Shown piece by piece: positions 1 through 5,392 of a stretch of DNA of 6,995 nt; the first letter of the stretch is position 1; each line of letters opens with the position of its first letter. Source of the stretch: an uncultured Clostridium sp. GTDB taxonomy: Bacteria > Bacillota > Clostridia > TANB77 > CAG-508. The position numbers and the translations under genes are program-made. Under the pieces are notes generated by a model that was given only the letters and a program-made list of their open reading frames with translations, searched no databases and was not told the origin of the DNA. The stretch lies in contig USQS01000046.1 in assembly GCA_900556865.1 (NCBI GenBank), positions 1 to 6,995 of the forward strand, given 5' to 3'.

Positions 1-1
1 A

Positions 2-265
2 TTCAATACACTAAACAAATTAGAAGATAAAGAAGATTTAATATTTAAAGCAATAAATGATATAAAGAAAAATGGATTAACAAAAGAAGAATTATCAAGA
101 CTATTTGATAAAATAGTAGTGTTTGATAAGCAAGAGATTACAGAAGATATAAAGCAGGAATACAACTTAAATGATGAAATGTATAATGAATTGTATGAAA
201 ATGGAGGGTTGCTATTTCATTTGAAATTTATGTACCCACAAACTATCACAAACAGGAGGATGTGA
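2..265 (+). CDS. C-terminal fragment of a probable large serine recombinase (integrase)
   Basis: This is an open reading frame entering from the left edge, with 87 codons visible and a TGA stop at 263-265. The visible part is charged and helical, then has a segment reading LSRLFDKIVVFDK, then a beta-like end GGLLFHLKFMYP. A Leu-rich helix followed by 'DKIVVFD' and a short final strand resembles the C-terminal region of large serine recombinases of Clostridia elements. That is recognition by eye of a weakly conserved region; the catalytic domain lies outside the window. Context supports it: the last codons overlap, in another frame, the point where murA homology begins, so the stop codon lies in target-gene DNA. 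This is what is expected when an integrase gene sits at the edge of its own integrated element. It could instead be an unrelated gene brought next to murA by a deletion. Confidence 0.5.
   Translation, partial: FNTLNKLEDKEDLIFKAINDIKKNGLTKEELSRLFDKIVVFDKQEITEDIKQEYNLNDEMYNELYENGGLLFHLKFMYPQTITNRRM
225..260. mobile_element. Probable integration junction (att site) within murA
   Basis: Reading in the murA frame, homology to MurA starts at about 240 (KLSQTGGCDIG) and is lost upstream, where a TGA at 222-224 closes the frame. The other frame carries the recombinase-like gene through to 265. The switch therefore falls around 230-250, just before the codons for the conserved GGC motif. I infer an attL/attR-type boundary of an integrative element. 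The exact core cannot be fixed without the other end of the element or an uninterrupted murA. Confidence 0.45.
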
Positions 266-1169
266 CATTGGTTCTAGACCTATAGATCTTCATTTAAAAT
301 CATTTGAAAAATTAGGAGCAAACATTGAAGAATATTATGGTAGAATTATTTGTAAAGTTGAAGAAATTAATGGAACAGAGATTAACTTAGACTTTCCAAG
401 CGTTGGAACAACGGAAAATATTATTTTGGCATCTGTTTTTGGGAATGGATGTACAACAATAATAAATGCAGCAATGGAACCGGAAATAGTTGATTTACAA
501 GAGTTTTTAAATAGAATGGGTGCAAAAATTGAAGGAGCAGGAAGCAATATTATTAAAATTGAAGGTATAGAAAGATTAAAAGATGTTAGCTATAATATAA
601 TGCCAGATAGGATTGAAGCAGGAACTCTTTTATGTGCAGCAGCTATTACAGGGGGAGAAATTAAGCTAAAAAGAGTTAATCCTAATCATATGTTACCAAT
701 ATTAGATAAGCTAACAGATATAGGCTGTAAAATAACTATAAAAGAGAATGAAATTGAGCTTAAAGCACCTAAAAGATTAAAGGCACAAGATATAAGAACT
801 ATGCCATATCCAGGTTTTCCTACTGATATGCAAGCAATAATATCTACTTGTTTAGCAACAGCAAATGGAACATCTGTTGTTGTAGAAAATATATTTGAAA
901 ATAGATTTAAATATACACAAGAATTAAATAAAATGGGGGCAAAAATAAGTATAGAAGGAAAAACGGCAATTATAAAAGGTAGTAAAAGATTATATGGGGC
1001 AAATGTTAAAGCTACAGATTTAAGAGGTGGGGTAAGTTTAGTTTTAGCAGGGCTTATAGCCAAAGGGAAAACACGAGTTGATAATATTGAATTTATTTTG
1101 CGTGGATATGAGAAAATTGAAGAAAAATTAAAAAAATTAGGAGCAGAAATTTACATTATAAAGCCATAA
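240..1169 (+). pseudogene. murA: murA (UDP-N-acetylglucosamine 1-carboxyvinyltransferase), 5'-truncated
   Basis: MurA transfers enolpyruvate from PEP to UDP-GlcNAc in the cytoplasm, the first committed step of peptidoglycan synthesis. About 309 residues remain of the usual 415-430. Visible landmarks in order: GGCDIGSRPID, with the Cys equivalent to E. coli C115; ENIILASVFGNGCTTI; AAMEPEIVDL; PDRIEAGTLL; GFPTDMQA, with the Asp equivalent to D305; ENRF; ATDLRGG; and the RGYE Arg near the C terminus, equivalent to R397. The missing N-terminal ~107 residues normally carry the Lys22/Asn23 pair and Arg91 that bind substrate, so this copy is unlikely to be active. No convincing start with an SD site exists in the frame; the first possible one is TTG at 426. 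Many Firmicutes carry two MurA paralogues, which would make loss of one tolerable. The stop is TAA at 1167-1169, with no strong terminator right after it. Confidence 0.85.
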
Positions 1170-1355
1170 AATTCCAATGCAATTAAAAAATAATAAAAAA
1201 ACTATCCCAAAATTGAAGAATTTTGTCCCAGAATAAAATTTTTAGATTTTTATAAAAAAAGCAGTTAATGTATATATGTTGATTGATATTTGAATCAATC
1301 ATTATGAAAACTGAAAAAGTTGTAGATAATTATGTCGATGATATCAAATATTAAA

Positions 1356-1385
1356 AACTCTGAAAAATATTGATTTTTCAGAGTT
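1356..1385. terminator. Bidirectional rho-independent terminator
   Basis: There is a perfect 13-bp inverted repeat (AACTCTGAAAAAT and its complement) with a 4-nt ATTG loop. T-rich sequence follows on the forward side (CTTTCTTTGTTTT). On the reverse strand the complementary A-run gives TTTTTAATAT. It could end read-through from murA on the forward strand and any transcript of the small reverse ORF at 1378-1443, whose TGA lies inside the stem. Confidence 0.7.
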
Positions 1386-1443
1386 CTTTCTTTGTTTTAG
1401 CAATTTCACCATATTTTTTATATATTTTATCAATATCCTGCAT
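1378..1443 (-). CDS. Possible 21-aa micro-ORF or remnant of a decayed gene
   Basis: A reverse-strand reading frame starts with ATG at 1443-1441 (protein begins MQDIDKIYKKY) and ends at TGA 1380-1378, within the terminator hairpin. GAGGA lies 7 nt upstream of the ATG (plus-strand TCCTC at 1451-1455), which is good SD spacing. A start with an SD and a stop fused to a terminator would suit a tiny expressed gene. The frame is very short, though, and could equally be the two ends of a longer gene joined by deletion. I recognise no family. Confidence 0.25.
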   Translation of the reverse strand: MQDIDKIYKKYGEIAKTKKEL

Positions 1444-1489
1444 AACATTTTCCTCATTTTACTTATTTAGTATCTTTTTTTTATATTTC

Positions 1490-1519
1490 GTTACAAAATA
1501 TTTGACTATTAGTTACAAA
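1490..1519. repeat. Direct repeat GTTACAAA, 22 bp apart
   Basis: GTTACAAA occurs at 1490-1497 and again at 1512-1519. The 22-bp spacing is two helical turns, so both copies face the same side of the DNA, as operator half-sites often do. The repeat lies upstream of the reverse-strand micro-ORF start and about 190 bp upstream of the forward operon. In this AT-rich sequence a chance match is possible. Confidence 0.3.
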
Positions 1520-1653
1520 TTATGAATATACCATGGCGAAAACTAATCTATGCATTCTCATTTCCTATGGTAGCTAGTATAACATATAACTTACATTAAA
1601 TCAACATAAAAAGAAACAAAAATTCGTAAATAAAAATAATTTGCAAAAACTAC

Positions 1654-1682
1654 TTGAAAGTTTATAAATTTTATGTTAAAGT
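1654..1682 (+). promoter_or_regulatory. Candidate sigma-A promoter of the methyltransferase operon
   Basis: TTGAAA (1654-1659) and TAAAGT (1677-1682) are separated by 17 bp. The predicted start of transcription is near 1689, leaving a short leader with the ribosome binding site AAAAAGGA (about 1696-1703) before ATG 1715. The -35 is good and the -10 weak. Confidence 0.45.
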
Positions 1683-1714
1683 GAAAATAATGAATAAAAA
1701 GGAATGATATAGCC

Positions 1715-2504
1715 ATGCAAATTATAACAAGTAAAGAAAATCAGTTAGTTAAGCACATATGCAAACTAAAAGAAAAAAAATATAGAACACAATATAATGA
1801 GTTTATAGTAGAGGGAGTAAAGCTTGTTAAAGAAGCAATAAAAGAAAATGCAAAAATTAAAAAGATTGTGATAAGCAAAACTGGAAAAGAAAGTAAGTTA
1901 ATAGAAAAATATTTAGGTAATGAATTAGAAAAGATAAATTATGTACAAGTTGAAGATAATATTTTTAAACTTATTTCAGAAGTGGAAAATCCTCAAGGAA
2001 TTTTAGCTGTTATTCAAAAAAAATTTGAAAAAAATGAAATAAAAAATGAAGAAATTATAGTTGCATTAGATGGTTTGCAAGATCCAGGAAATTTAGGAAC
2101 AATATTAAGAACAATAGATAGTGTCCGGTTTAACGCAAGTTATTGTTTCAAAAAATACGGCAGATTGCTATAGTTCTAAAGTTATTCGATCTACAATGGG
2201 AGCAATTTTTAGGGTAAATATTATTGAAAGTCAAAATTTAGTTAAAACCCTAGAAGACCTTAAAATAAAAAAATATGAAATACTTGTTACAGCATTAGAA
2301 AAAGCAGAGTCTATATATAACCTAGAATTAAAAAATAAAATTATAGTAATTGGAAATGAAGCAAATGGCGTATCAAAGGAAGTATTTAATATAGCAGATA
2401 AAAAGATGACAATTCCAATGTTAGGCAAAACAGAAAGTTTAAATGCATCTGTTGCAACTGGAGTTATTTTGTATGAATGTGTTAGAAGAAAATTAATTAA
2501 ATAA
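1715..2504 (+). CDS. SpoU/TrmH-family RNA 2'-O-ribose methyltransferase, read through a +1 frameshift at CGG 2126
   Basis: This SPOUT-fold enzyme transfers a methyl group from SAM to the 2'-O of a ribose in rRNA or tRNA; the YsgA/RlmB-like branch is likely, but the exact target is unknown. The N-terminal ~100 residues (VEGVKLVKEAI, ENPQGILAVI) form the L30e-like substrate-binding domain. Motif 1 is LDGLQDPGNLGTILRT (about 118-133), with the conserved Asn and Arg. Motif 2 is IVIGNEANGVS (about 210-220). Motif 3 is IPMLGKTESLNASVA (233-247), which forms the SAM-binding knot. The frame changes after Val137: frame 0 reads GTC CGG TTT and stops at TAG 2171-2173, giving 152 aa without the knot. Skipping one C gives GTC-GGT-TTA and an uninterrupted 262-aa protein of normal family length, with Gly138 at a position usually glycine. 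ATG 1715 follows AAAAAGGA by 11 nt. It is first of three co-directional genes. Confidence 0.88.
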
Positions 2505-2568
2505 AGAAAATGGGCTAAAAAATAATTCAAAGCCAGAGTTATACTATTTAGGAAGGAATGGAGTTACA

Positions 2569-3045
2569 ATGGAAGAAAATAGAAATGCTTATTCAGAAGT
2601 AATAGAAATTTTAAAATTAATAGAAGATGAAGAAACACTTGAAAAGCTACCAATAGAGATGTTGGAAGTTTTAAAGTCAAAAACTAACCCAGAATATAAA
2701 CCTGTAATTTTAAAAGATGTTCCATTAGAAGAGCAAAACCTGCAAAAAGAAACATATAACATTCTTGCGTGGATTTCAACGAAATATTTATTAGATGATG
2801 AAGAAATAAAACAAGAAAACATAGAAGATATAAAAGCAGAAGATGAGTGTAATAAAGAAGAAAAAATTATTAAAGAAGAGCAAGCAGTAGATAATAAAAA
2901 AGAATCGAATTATGAAAATAATGATAATTTACCAGTATTATATAAAGATATGAAATGGTACCAAAAAATCAAAATAAAAATTATAGAATTCTTTAATAGA
3001 TTATTTAAGAAAAAAAATCTTAATATAGAAAATGAAGATTTATAA
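2569..3045 (+). CDS. Hypothetical acidic protein with basic C-terminal amphipathic helix
   Basis: I do not recognise this 158-aa protein by name. The N-terminal ~90 residues (AYSEVIEILKLIEDEE..., then KLPIEMLEVLKSK) look like a small helical domain. Its pattern, a short helix followed by a stretch giving way to 'LDDEEIKQ', is often seen in unnamed Clostridia proteins. Residues ~80-122 are a highly charged Glu/Lys linker. Residues ~127-150 (KWYQKIKIKIIEFFNRLFKK) form a basic, aromatic amphipathic helix that could lie on the inner face of the membrane. There is no signal peptide or true membrane span. ATG 2569 has GGAAGGA 11 nt upstream. It starts 64 bp after the methyltransferase and ends 22 bp before a membrane-anchored protein, so the three are probably cotranscribed. 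Confidence 0.75.
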   Translation: MEENRNAYSEVIEILKLIEDEETLEKLPIEMLEVLKSKTNPEYKPVILKDVPLEEQNLQKETYNILAWISTKYLLDDEEIKQENIEDIKAEDECNKEEKIIKEEQAVDNKKESNYENNDNLPVLYKDMKWYQKIKIKIIEFFNRLFKKKNLNIENEDL

Positions 3046-3067
3046 AGAAAGGAATGACCTGAAAAAA

Positions 3068-3916
3068 ATGAGACCTGTTATAGAAAAACAAGGGTTTAAA
3101 GCAATATATATTGTATATATTGCTTTGGCTATTTTATGTATTATTGCAATTGGAATAGCTGTATATATGCAATTCTTTAAAGATGAAAAAATTGGCGTAG
3201 TGCTTGGTATTACAAAAAAAGAAGACAAAGAATATAATGAGCTAAAAGAAAATTTTACAAATATTTTTACAAATAATCTTACAAAAGAAAATATGTATAC
3301 AGGAGAAATAAAAAAAATAAGAGAAAATGAAGATATTGTTTTTTCTGCGTATAATGTACAGGAACAAAAAGATAATTACATAATAAATATACAATTACCA
3401 TTTTTTAATATTAATTCTGATACCGCAAAAGAAATAAATAAAGAGTTAACAAAAAGTTTTAAAGAAAAGTCCGAACAGATCATGAAGTCTAATACAGAAG
3501 AAAAAAAGATATATACTATAAAATATAAAGCGTATGTTACTAATGAAATATTATCAATGGTTATATTATCTGAATTAAAAGAGGGGAATAATAACCAAAG
3601 AATTATTTTTAAATCATATAATTATAATTTAGCAACAAATAAACAAGTTGATATTAATGAATTAATACAATTAAAAAATATAGATAAAACTAATGCTAAT
3701 AAAAAAATTAAAGAGGAGATAGAAAAGTCGCAAGAACAAAATACAAAACTTGCAGAACTTGGCTATAATACAATTACAAGAGATGCAACAAGTGACACAT
3801 ATAAAATTGAAAATACCAAAGAATTTTTTCTTGGAGACAAAGGGTATTTATATATAATTTACCCTTATGGAAATAAAGAATATACAAGTGAAATGGATAT
3901 TGTTATAATTAAGTAA
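3068..3916 (+). CDS. Membrane-anchored extracytoplasmic protein, DUF3298/RsiV-like
   Basis: This is a 282-aa protein with a short cytoplasmic N terminus, one hydrophobic span at about residues 11-36 (YIVYIALAILCIIAIGIAVY) and a Lys/Glu-rich extracytoplasmic remainder. The C-terminal half has the pattern of DUF3298/DUF4163 domains found in the anti-sigma factor RsiV and in the PdaC deacetylase. It shows an 'ILSMVILSEL' strand, then 'YNYNLATNKQVDINELI' (compare the usual yNfdl.tGk.l.l.dlf), a helix, then 'FFLGDKGYLYIIYPYGN'. I infer a sensing or protein-binding role; no catalytic residues are visible and no sigma factor gene is adjacent. I chose ATG 3068 because AAAGGA (3048-3053) precedes it; an upstream in-frame ATG at 3032 overlaps the previous gene and lacks an SD. 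Confidence 0.75.
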   Translation: MRPVIEKQGFKAIYIVYIALAILCIIAIGIAVYMQFFKDEKIGVVLGITKKEDKEYNELKENFTNIFTNNLTKENMYTGEIKKIRENEDIVFSAYNVQEQKDNYIINIQLPFFNINSDTAKEINKELTKSFKEKSEQIMKSNTEEKKIYTIKYKAYVTNEILSMVILSELKEGNNNQRIIFKSYNYNLATNKQVDINELIQLKNIDKTNANKKIKEEIEKSQEQNTKLAELGYNTITRDATSDTYKIENTKEFFLGDKGYLYIIYPYGNKEYTSEMDIVIIK

Positions 3917-3951
3917 AAGGAAGTTAGGATAAACCAATTAAATACAAAAAC

Positions 3952-3977
3952 GGAAACCTTTGGGATTAAAGGTTTCC
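3952..3977 (+). terminator. Terminator after the methyltransferase operon
   Basis: There is a 10-bp perfect stem (GGAAACCTTT with its complement) and loop GGGATT. The forward tail TTGCTTG is only moderately T-rich. On the reverse strand the tail is GTTTTTGTATTT, which is better, so this element may stop transcripts from both sides. It lies 36 bp after the last gene of the operon. Confidence 0.6.
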
Positions 3978-4152
3978 TTGCTTGAAAATAAAAGGGGATG
4001 TTTTTTTCTTAAGTCAATTGAGTATTTCAATTAACTTGTTATAAATATACAATATTTTTTTGTTCTTTTTGTGAATAAAATGTGAAAGTTAATAGCAAAT
4101 ATGTGATTATGTTTCGAACTCTCATAGGAAGTTTATTAAACCCCAAAAAACA

Positions 4153-4181
4153 TTGACAAAGCTGAGGCAAAAATGTATCAC
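4153..4181 (+). promoter_or_regulatory. Weak promoter candidate in the noncoding region
   Basis: A perfect TTGACA (4153-4158) is 17 bp from TATCAC (4176-4181). A TGTCAA copy in inverted orientation lies at 4197-4202. No gene follows on the forward strand, but a forward terminator hairpin does at 4348-4399, so a noncoding transcript of about 210 nt is conceivable. Confidence 0.3.
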
Positions 4182-4257
4182 TTTTATACTTTTAATTGTC
4201 AAAGTGCTTAATTTTAAAATTAGATTATTTTCCAGTTTTTTGTGGTTTGTCGAATTG

Positions 4258-4280
4258 TGTCAAAAAAGTTTTTGTTGACA
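4258..4280. repeat. Interrupted palindrome TGTCAA...TTGACA
   Basis: TGTCAA (4258-4263) pairs with TTGACA (4275-4280). After one mismatch, AAA/TTT extends the stem around a 3-nt loop. The right arm is also a perfect -35 hexamer, so the site could be an operator over a promoter. Its possible -10 (TTGAAT, 18 bp on) is poor. Confidence 0.35.
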
Positions 4281-4347
4281 AATGGGCTAAAAGCTATTTT
4301 GAATGAAAAGGCTACTTTAGAAGGATAATAGGTAAAATAAATTTATG

Positions 4348-4399
4348 GAAAGCCAAAGATAAAACTTAAAATTATAGTTAACTAAATGGCTTTCTTTTT
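4348..4399 (+). terminator. Terminator-type hairpin of an unidentified forward transcript
   Basis: GAAAGCCA (4348-4355) is complementary to TGGCTTTC (4387-4394), followed directly by TTTTTG. The loop is long (31 nt). There is no coding gene on the forward strand for over 400 bp upstream, so it would end either read-through from the operon or an untranslated RNA starting near 4180-4310. Confidence 0.45.
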
Positions 4400-4402
4400 G
4401 TC

Positions 4403-4440
4403 TCCATAACAGAAAGTACACACTACTTCTTTATTATGGA
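4403..4440. repeat. Inverted repeat hairpin
   Basis: TCCATAA (4403-4409) pairs with TTATGGA (4434-4440). Inside it, AGAAAGT (4411-4417) pairs with ACTTCT (4425-4430) with a bulged A. The two stems stack into one bulged hairpin with loop ACACACT. Confidence 0.4.
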
Positions 4441-4455
4441 AAACCACATTGCATA

Positions 4456-4478
4456 GAAAATTTATTTCATAAATTTTC
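4456..4478. repeat. Perfect 10-bp hairpin
   Basis: GAAAATTTAT (4456-4465) and ATAAATTTTC (4469-4478) form a perfect stem with a 3-nt loop. It lies about 70 bp past the end of the reverse-strand ytaF gene. There is no T tract on either side, so it is not a classical terminator. Confidence 0.45.
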
Positions 4479-4483
4479 GTAGG

Positions 4484-4550
4484 AGAACAAAGACAGGGCA
4501 TGTAAAATTATCAAAAATTTAGAAAAGTTTAATCATGCACCTTTTGTTCT
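4484..4550 (-). terminator. Long bulged hairpin at the ytaF stop, possible terminator
   Basis: The outer stem is AGAACAAA (4484-4491) with TTTGTTCT (4543-4550). The inner stem is GCATG (4498-4502) with CATGC (4534-4538), with flanking G:C pairs. The stop codon of ytaF (4549-4551) is part of the outer stem. On the reverse strand the inner stem is followed by CTGTCTTTGTTCT, a moderate T-rich tail. This is the best visible candidate for ending ytaF transcription. Confidence 0.4.
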
Positions 4551-5106
4551 ATCTTGCAATTATTCTTGCAATAGCAATTATTATTAAGATAGTCCCAGAA
4601 ATTATAGATAAGTGTTTTTGAGATATTTTAAAGTTTTTTATTATGTTTATTGCTATAAAATTTCCTATGTTTATAAAACATATGTGGAAAAATGCAGCTA
4701 AAAATGGATAAATAAAATTATTTATTCCCATAATACCACAACTTAAACCAACACAGCTTGCATCAATTGATACAGTAAGTGCTAAAAGTATGGATTCTTT
4801 TGAATCAATTGAGTTTGAGTTGTCAAAGTCAAAATCATTTATTTTTTCTTTAAAGCTTTTACAAATTGTATATGTTCCTAATATAATTAAAAGCAAAGAA
4901 CCAAATATTGTTGCAAAACTCGGAGAAAAAAACGTTGAAATGTAGTGACCGAGTATCATTGCAAGGCTTGTGGATACAAGAGCAATTGTAAAAATAATAA
5001 AATTACAAATTTTAGATATTTTTGCTTTTTTTATACCATATACAATTCCTAAACTTAAAGCATCTATGCTAACAGATATTGCAAGAAGTATACAACTTAA
5101 AATCAT
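4549..5106 (-). CDS. ytaF: YtaF/MntP-like membrane protein
   Basis: This 185-aa polytopic inner-membrane protein has the internal duplication typical of the MntP/YtaF (DUF204) family. The motif SIDALSLGI near residues 13-21 recurs as SIDASCVGL near 113-121, placing Asp15 and Asp115 exactly 100 residues apart. About six hydrophobic spans are visible, with a charged central loop at 84-104 (KSFKEKIN...DSKES). MntP proteins export Mn2+; YtaF is the related Firmicutes sporulation-associated member of unproven function. The central 'SKESILLALTVSIDA' fits YtaF better, but the sequence alone does not settle metal transport. I chose ATG 5106 because GAGGTG (5120-5115) is its SD; the in-frame GTG at 5115 lies inside that SD. 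It is transcribed alone, divergently from the small RNA and dut. Confidence 0.85.
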   Translation of the reverse strand: MILSCILLAISVSIDALSLGIVYGIKKAKISKICNFIIFTIALVSTSLAMILGHYISTFFSPSFATIFGSLLLIILGTYTICKSFKEKINDFDFDNSNSIDSKESILLALTVSIDASCVGLSCGIMGINNFIYPFLAAFFHICFINIGNFIAINIIKNFKISQKHLSIISGTILIIIAIARIIAR

Positions 5107-5199
5107 ATTATACACCTCACTAAAATATAATATGACTTTTTATGACAAAAAGTGAAAAAAAGTATGCAAAAACAAAAAATCATAGTACAACATACTAGT

Positions 5200-5228
5200 T
5201 TGACAAAATTATGTAAATGTGATACAAT
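5200..5228 (+). promoter_or_regulatory. Strong sigma-A promoter of a small RNA
   Basis: A perfect -35 TTGACA (5200-5205), 17-bp spacer and -10 TACAAT (5223-5228, five of six consensus) make this the best promoter in the window. Transcription should begin near 5235. What follows is two hairpins and a terminator, not a gene. Confidence 0.75.
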
Positions 5229-5234
5229 AAAGGT

Positions 5235-5319
5235 CATTTCATCTCCCTCAAGGTTCTTTTGCTTCGAACCTTGGGAAAGAGAGCTAGCACTTCAGTACAT
5301 AGTGCTGGCTCTTTTTTTT
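5235..5319 (+). ncRNA. Candidate ~85-nt small RNA or 5' regulatory leader, two hairpins
   Basis: Between the strong promoter at 5200-5228 and the T8 run at 5312-5319 lie two stem-loops and no reading frame with an SD. Hairpin 1 pairs CAAGGTTC (5249-5256) with GAACCTTG (5266-5273), extended by CCC/GGG, and has a loop rich in T and C. Hairpin 2 is the terminator at 5281-5311. A separate promoter for dut appears after it (5328-5356), so this is probably an independent RNA, not a dut attenuator. I cannot match it to a known riboswitch or small-RNA family. The start coordinate is inferred from the promoter. Confidence 0.6.
5281..5319 (+). terminator. Strong rho-independent terminator
   Basis: GAGCTAGCACT (5281-5291) pairs with AGTGCTGGCTC (5301-5311), an 11-bp stem with one G:U pair and a 9-nt loop. 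Eight T residues follow at 5312-5319. It is GC-rich against a very AT-rich background and is the clearest terminator in the window. Confidence 0.9.
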
Positions 5320-5327
5320 AAATTCTA

Positions 5328-5356
5328 TTGACTTTTGGAGAAGAATGGTGTAAAAA
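5328..5356 (+). promoter_or_regulatory. Candidate promoter of dut
   Basis: TTGACT (5328-5333) and TAAAAA (5351-5356) are 17 bp apart, with TG immediately before the -10. Transcription would start near 5363, 30 bp upstream of the dut ATG. It lies just after the small-RNA terminator, which separates the two units. Confidence 0.45.
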
Positions 5357-5392
5357 TAGTAAGAGAAAAAATAGAAAGGAATGATTTTAAAA

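Larger units (their letters stand above)
1170..1714. other. 545-bp gene-poor spacer
   Basis: There is no substantial gene here. It contains short hairpins at 1208-1225 (7-bp stem, loop GAAG) and 1280-1301 (8-bp perfect stem TGATTGAT, 6-nt loop), a strong 13-bp terminator-type hairpin at 1356-1385, a 21-codon reverse-strand ORF at 1378-1443, a GTTACAAA direct repeat at 1490-1519, and the promoter of the next operon. The mixture looks like decayed sequence between two conserved genes. Confidence 0.6.
3917..4548. other. 632-bp noncoding region rich in inverted repeats
   Basis: I found no credible gene on either strand. The region separates converging transcription units (forward operon, reverse ytaF). 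It holds a terminator hairpin (3952-3977), four TTGACA/TGTCAA boxes (4153, 4197, 4258, 4275), a second forward terminator-type hairpin (4348-4399), and a run of hairpins at 4403-4440, 4456-4478 and 4484-4550. The density of structure suggests one or more untranslated transcripts or a degraded element. Confidence 0.6.

Noticed and set aside
222..265. The left ORF and murA might be one gene joined by another +1 frameshift
   Set aside because: The shift direction fits, but there is no CGG at the junction. The left ORF has no MurA N-terminal motifs, and MurA homology starts upstream of the left ORF's stop in a different frame. An insertion boundary explains it better.
686..1063. Long reverse-strand open frames opposite murA, the methyltransferase, the operon genes and dut
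   Set aside because: They lie antisense to well-supported genes, lack SD sites and show no recognisable domains; they are shadows of coding sequence.
1304..1354. 16-codon forward ORF before the terminator at 1356
   Set aside because: It has no ribosome binding site and is too short to support; at most a remnant.
2121..2504. Separate gene starting with GTG at 2121
   Set aside because: The GTG lies within the SpoU domain with no SD in front, and the product would lack motif 1. It is the C-terminal half of the frameshifted methyltransferase.
4039..4125. 28-aa reverse-strand ORF with a hydrophobic N terminus, considered as a type I toxin
   Set aside because: There is no SD before its ATG, the promoter is weak and I could not identify an antisense RNA opposite it. 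Short hydrophobic frames are common by chance in AT-rich DNA.
4346..4363. Five-codon ORF (MESQR) before the hairpin at 4348-4399, considered as a leader peptide
   Set aside because: No structural gene follows on that strand for attenuation to act on, and the start overlaps the hairpin stem.
5112..5160. Reverse-strand promoter for ytaF (TTCACT-18-TATTAT)
   Set aside because: The -35 is poor and many similar matches exist in this AT-rich stretch, so it is not listed as a feature.
5235..5319. Known riboswitch class or T-box upstream of dut
   Set aside because: I see no conserved core of the classes I could recall (T-box bulge, purine, TPP, SAM, preQ1, fluoride, yybP-ykoY Mn2+). It is kept as an unclassified RNA.
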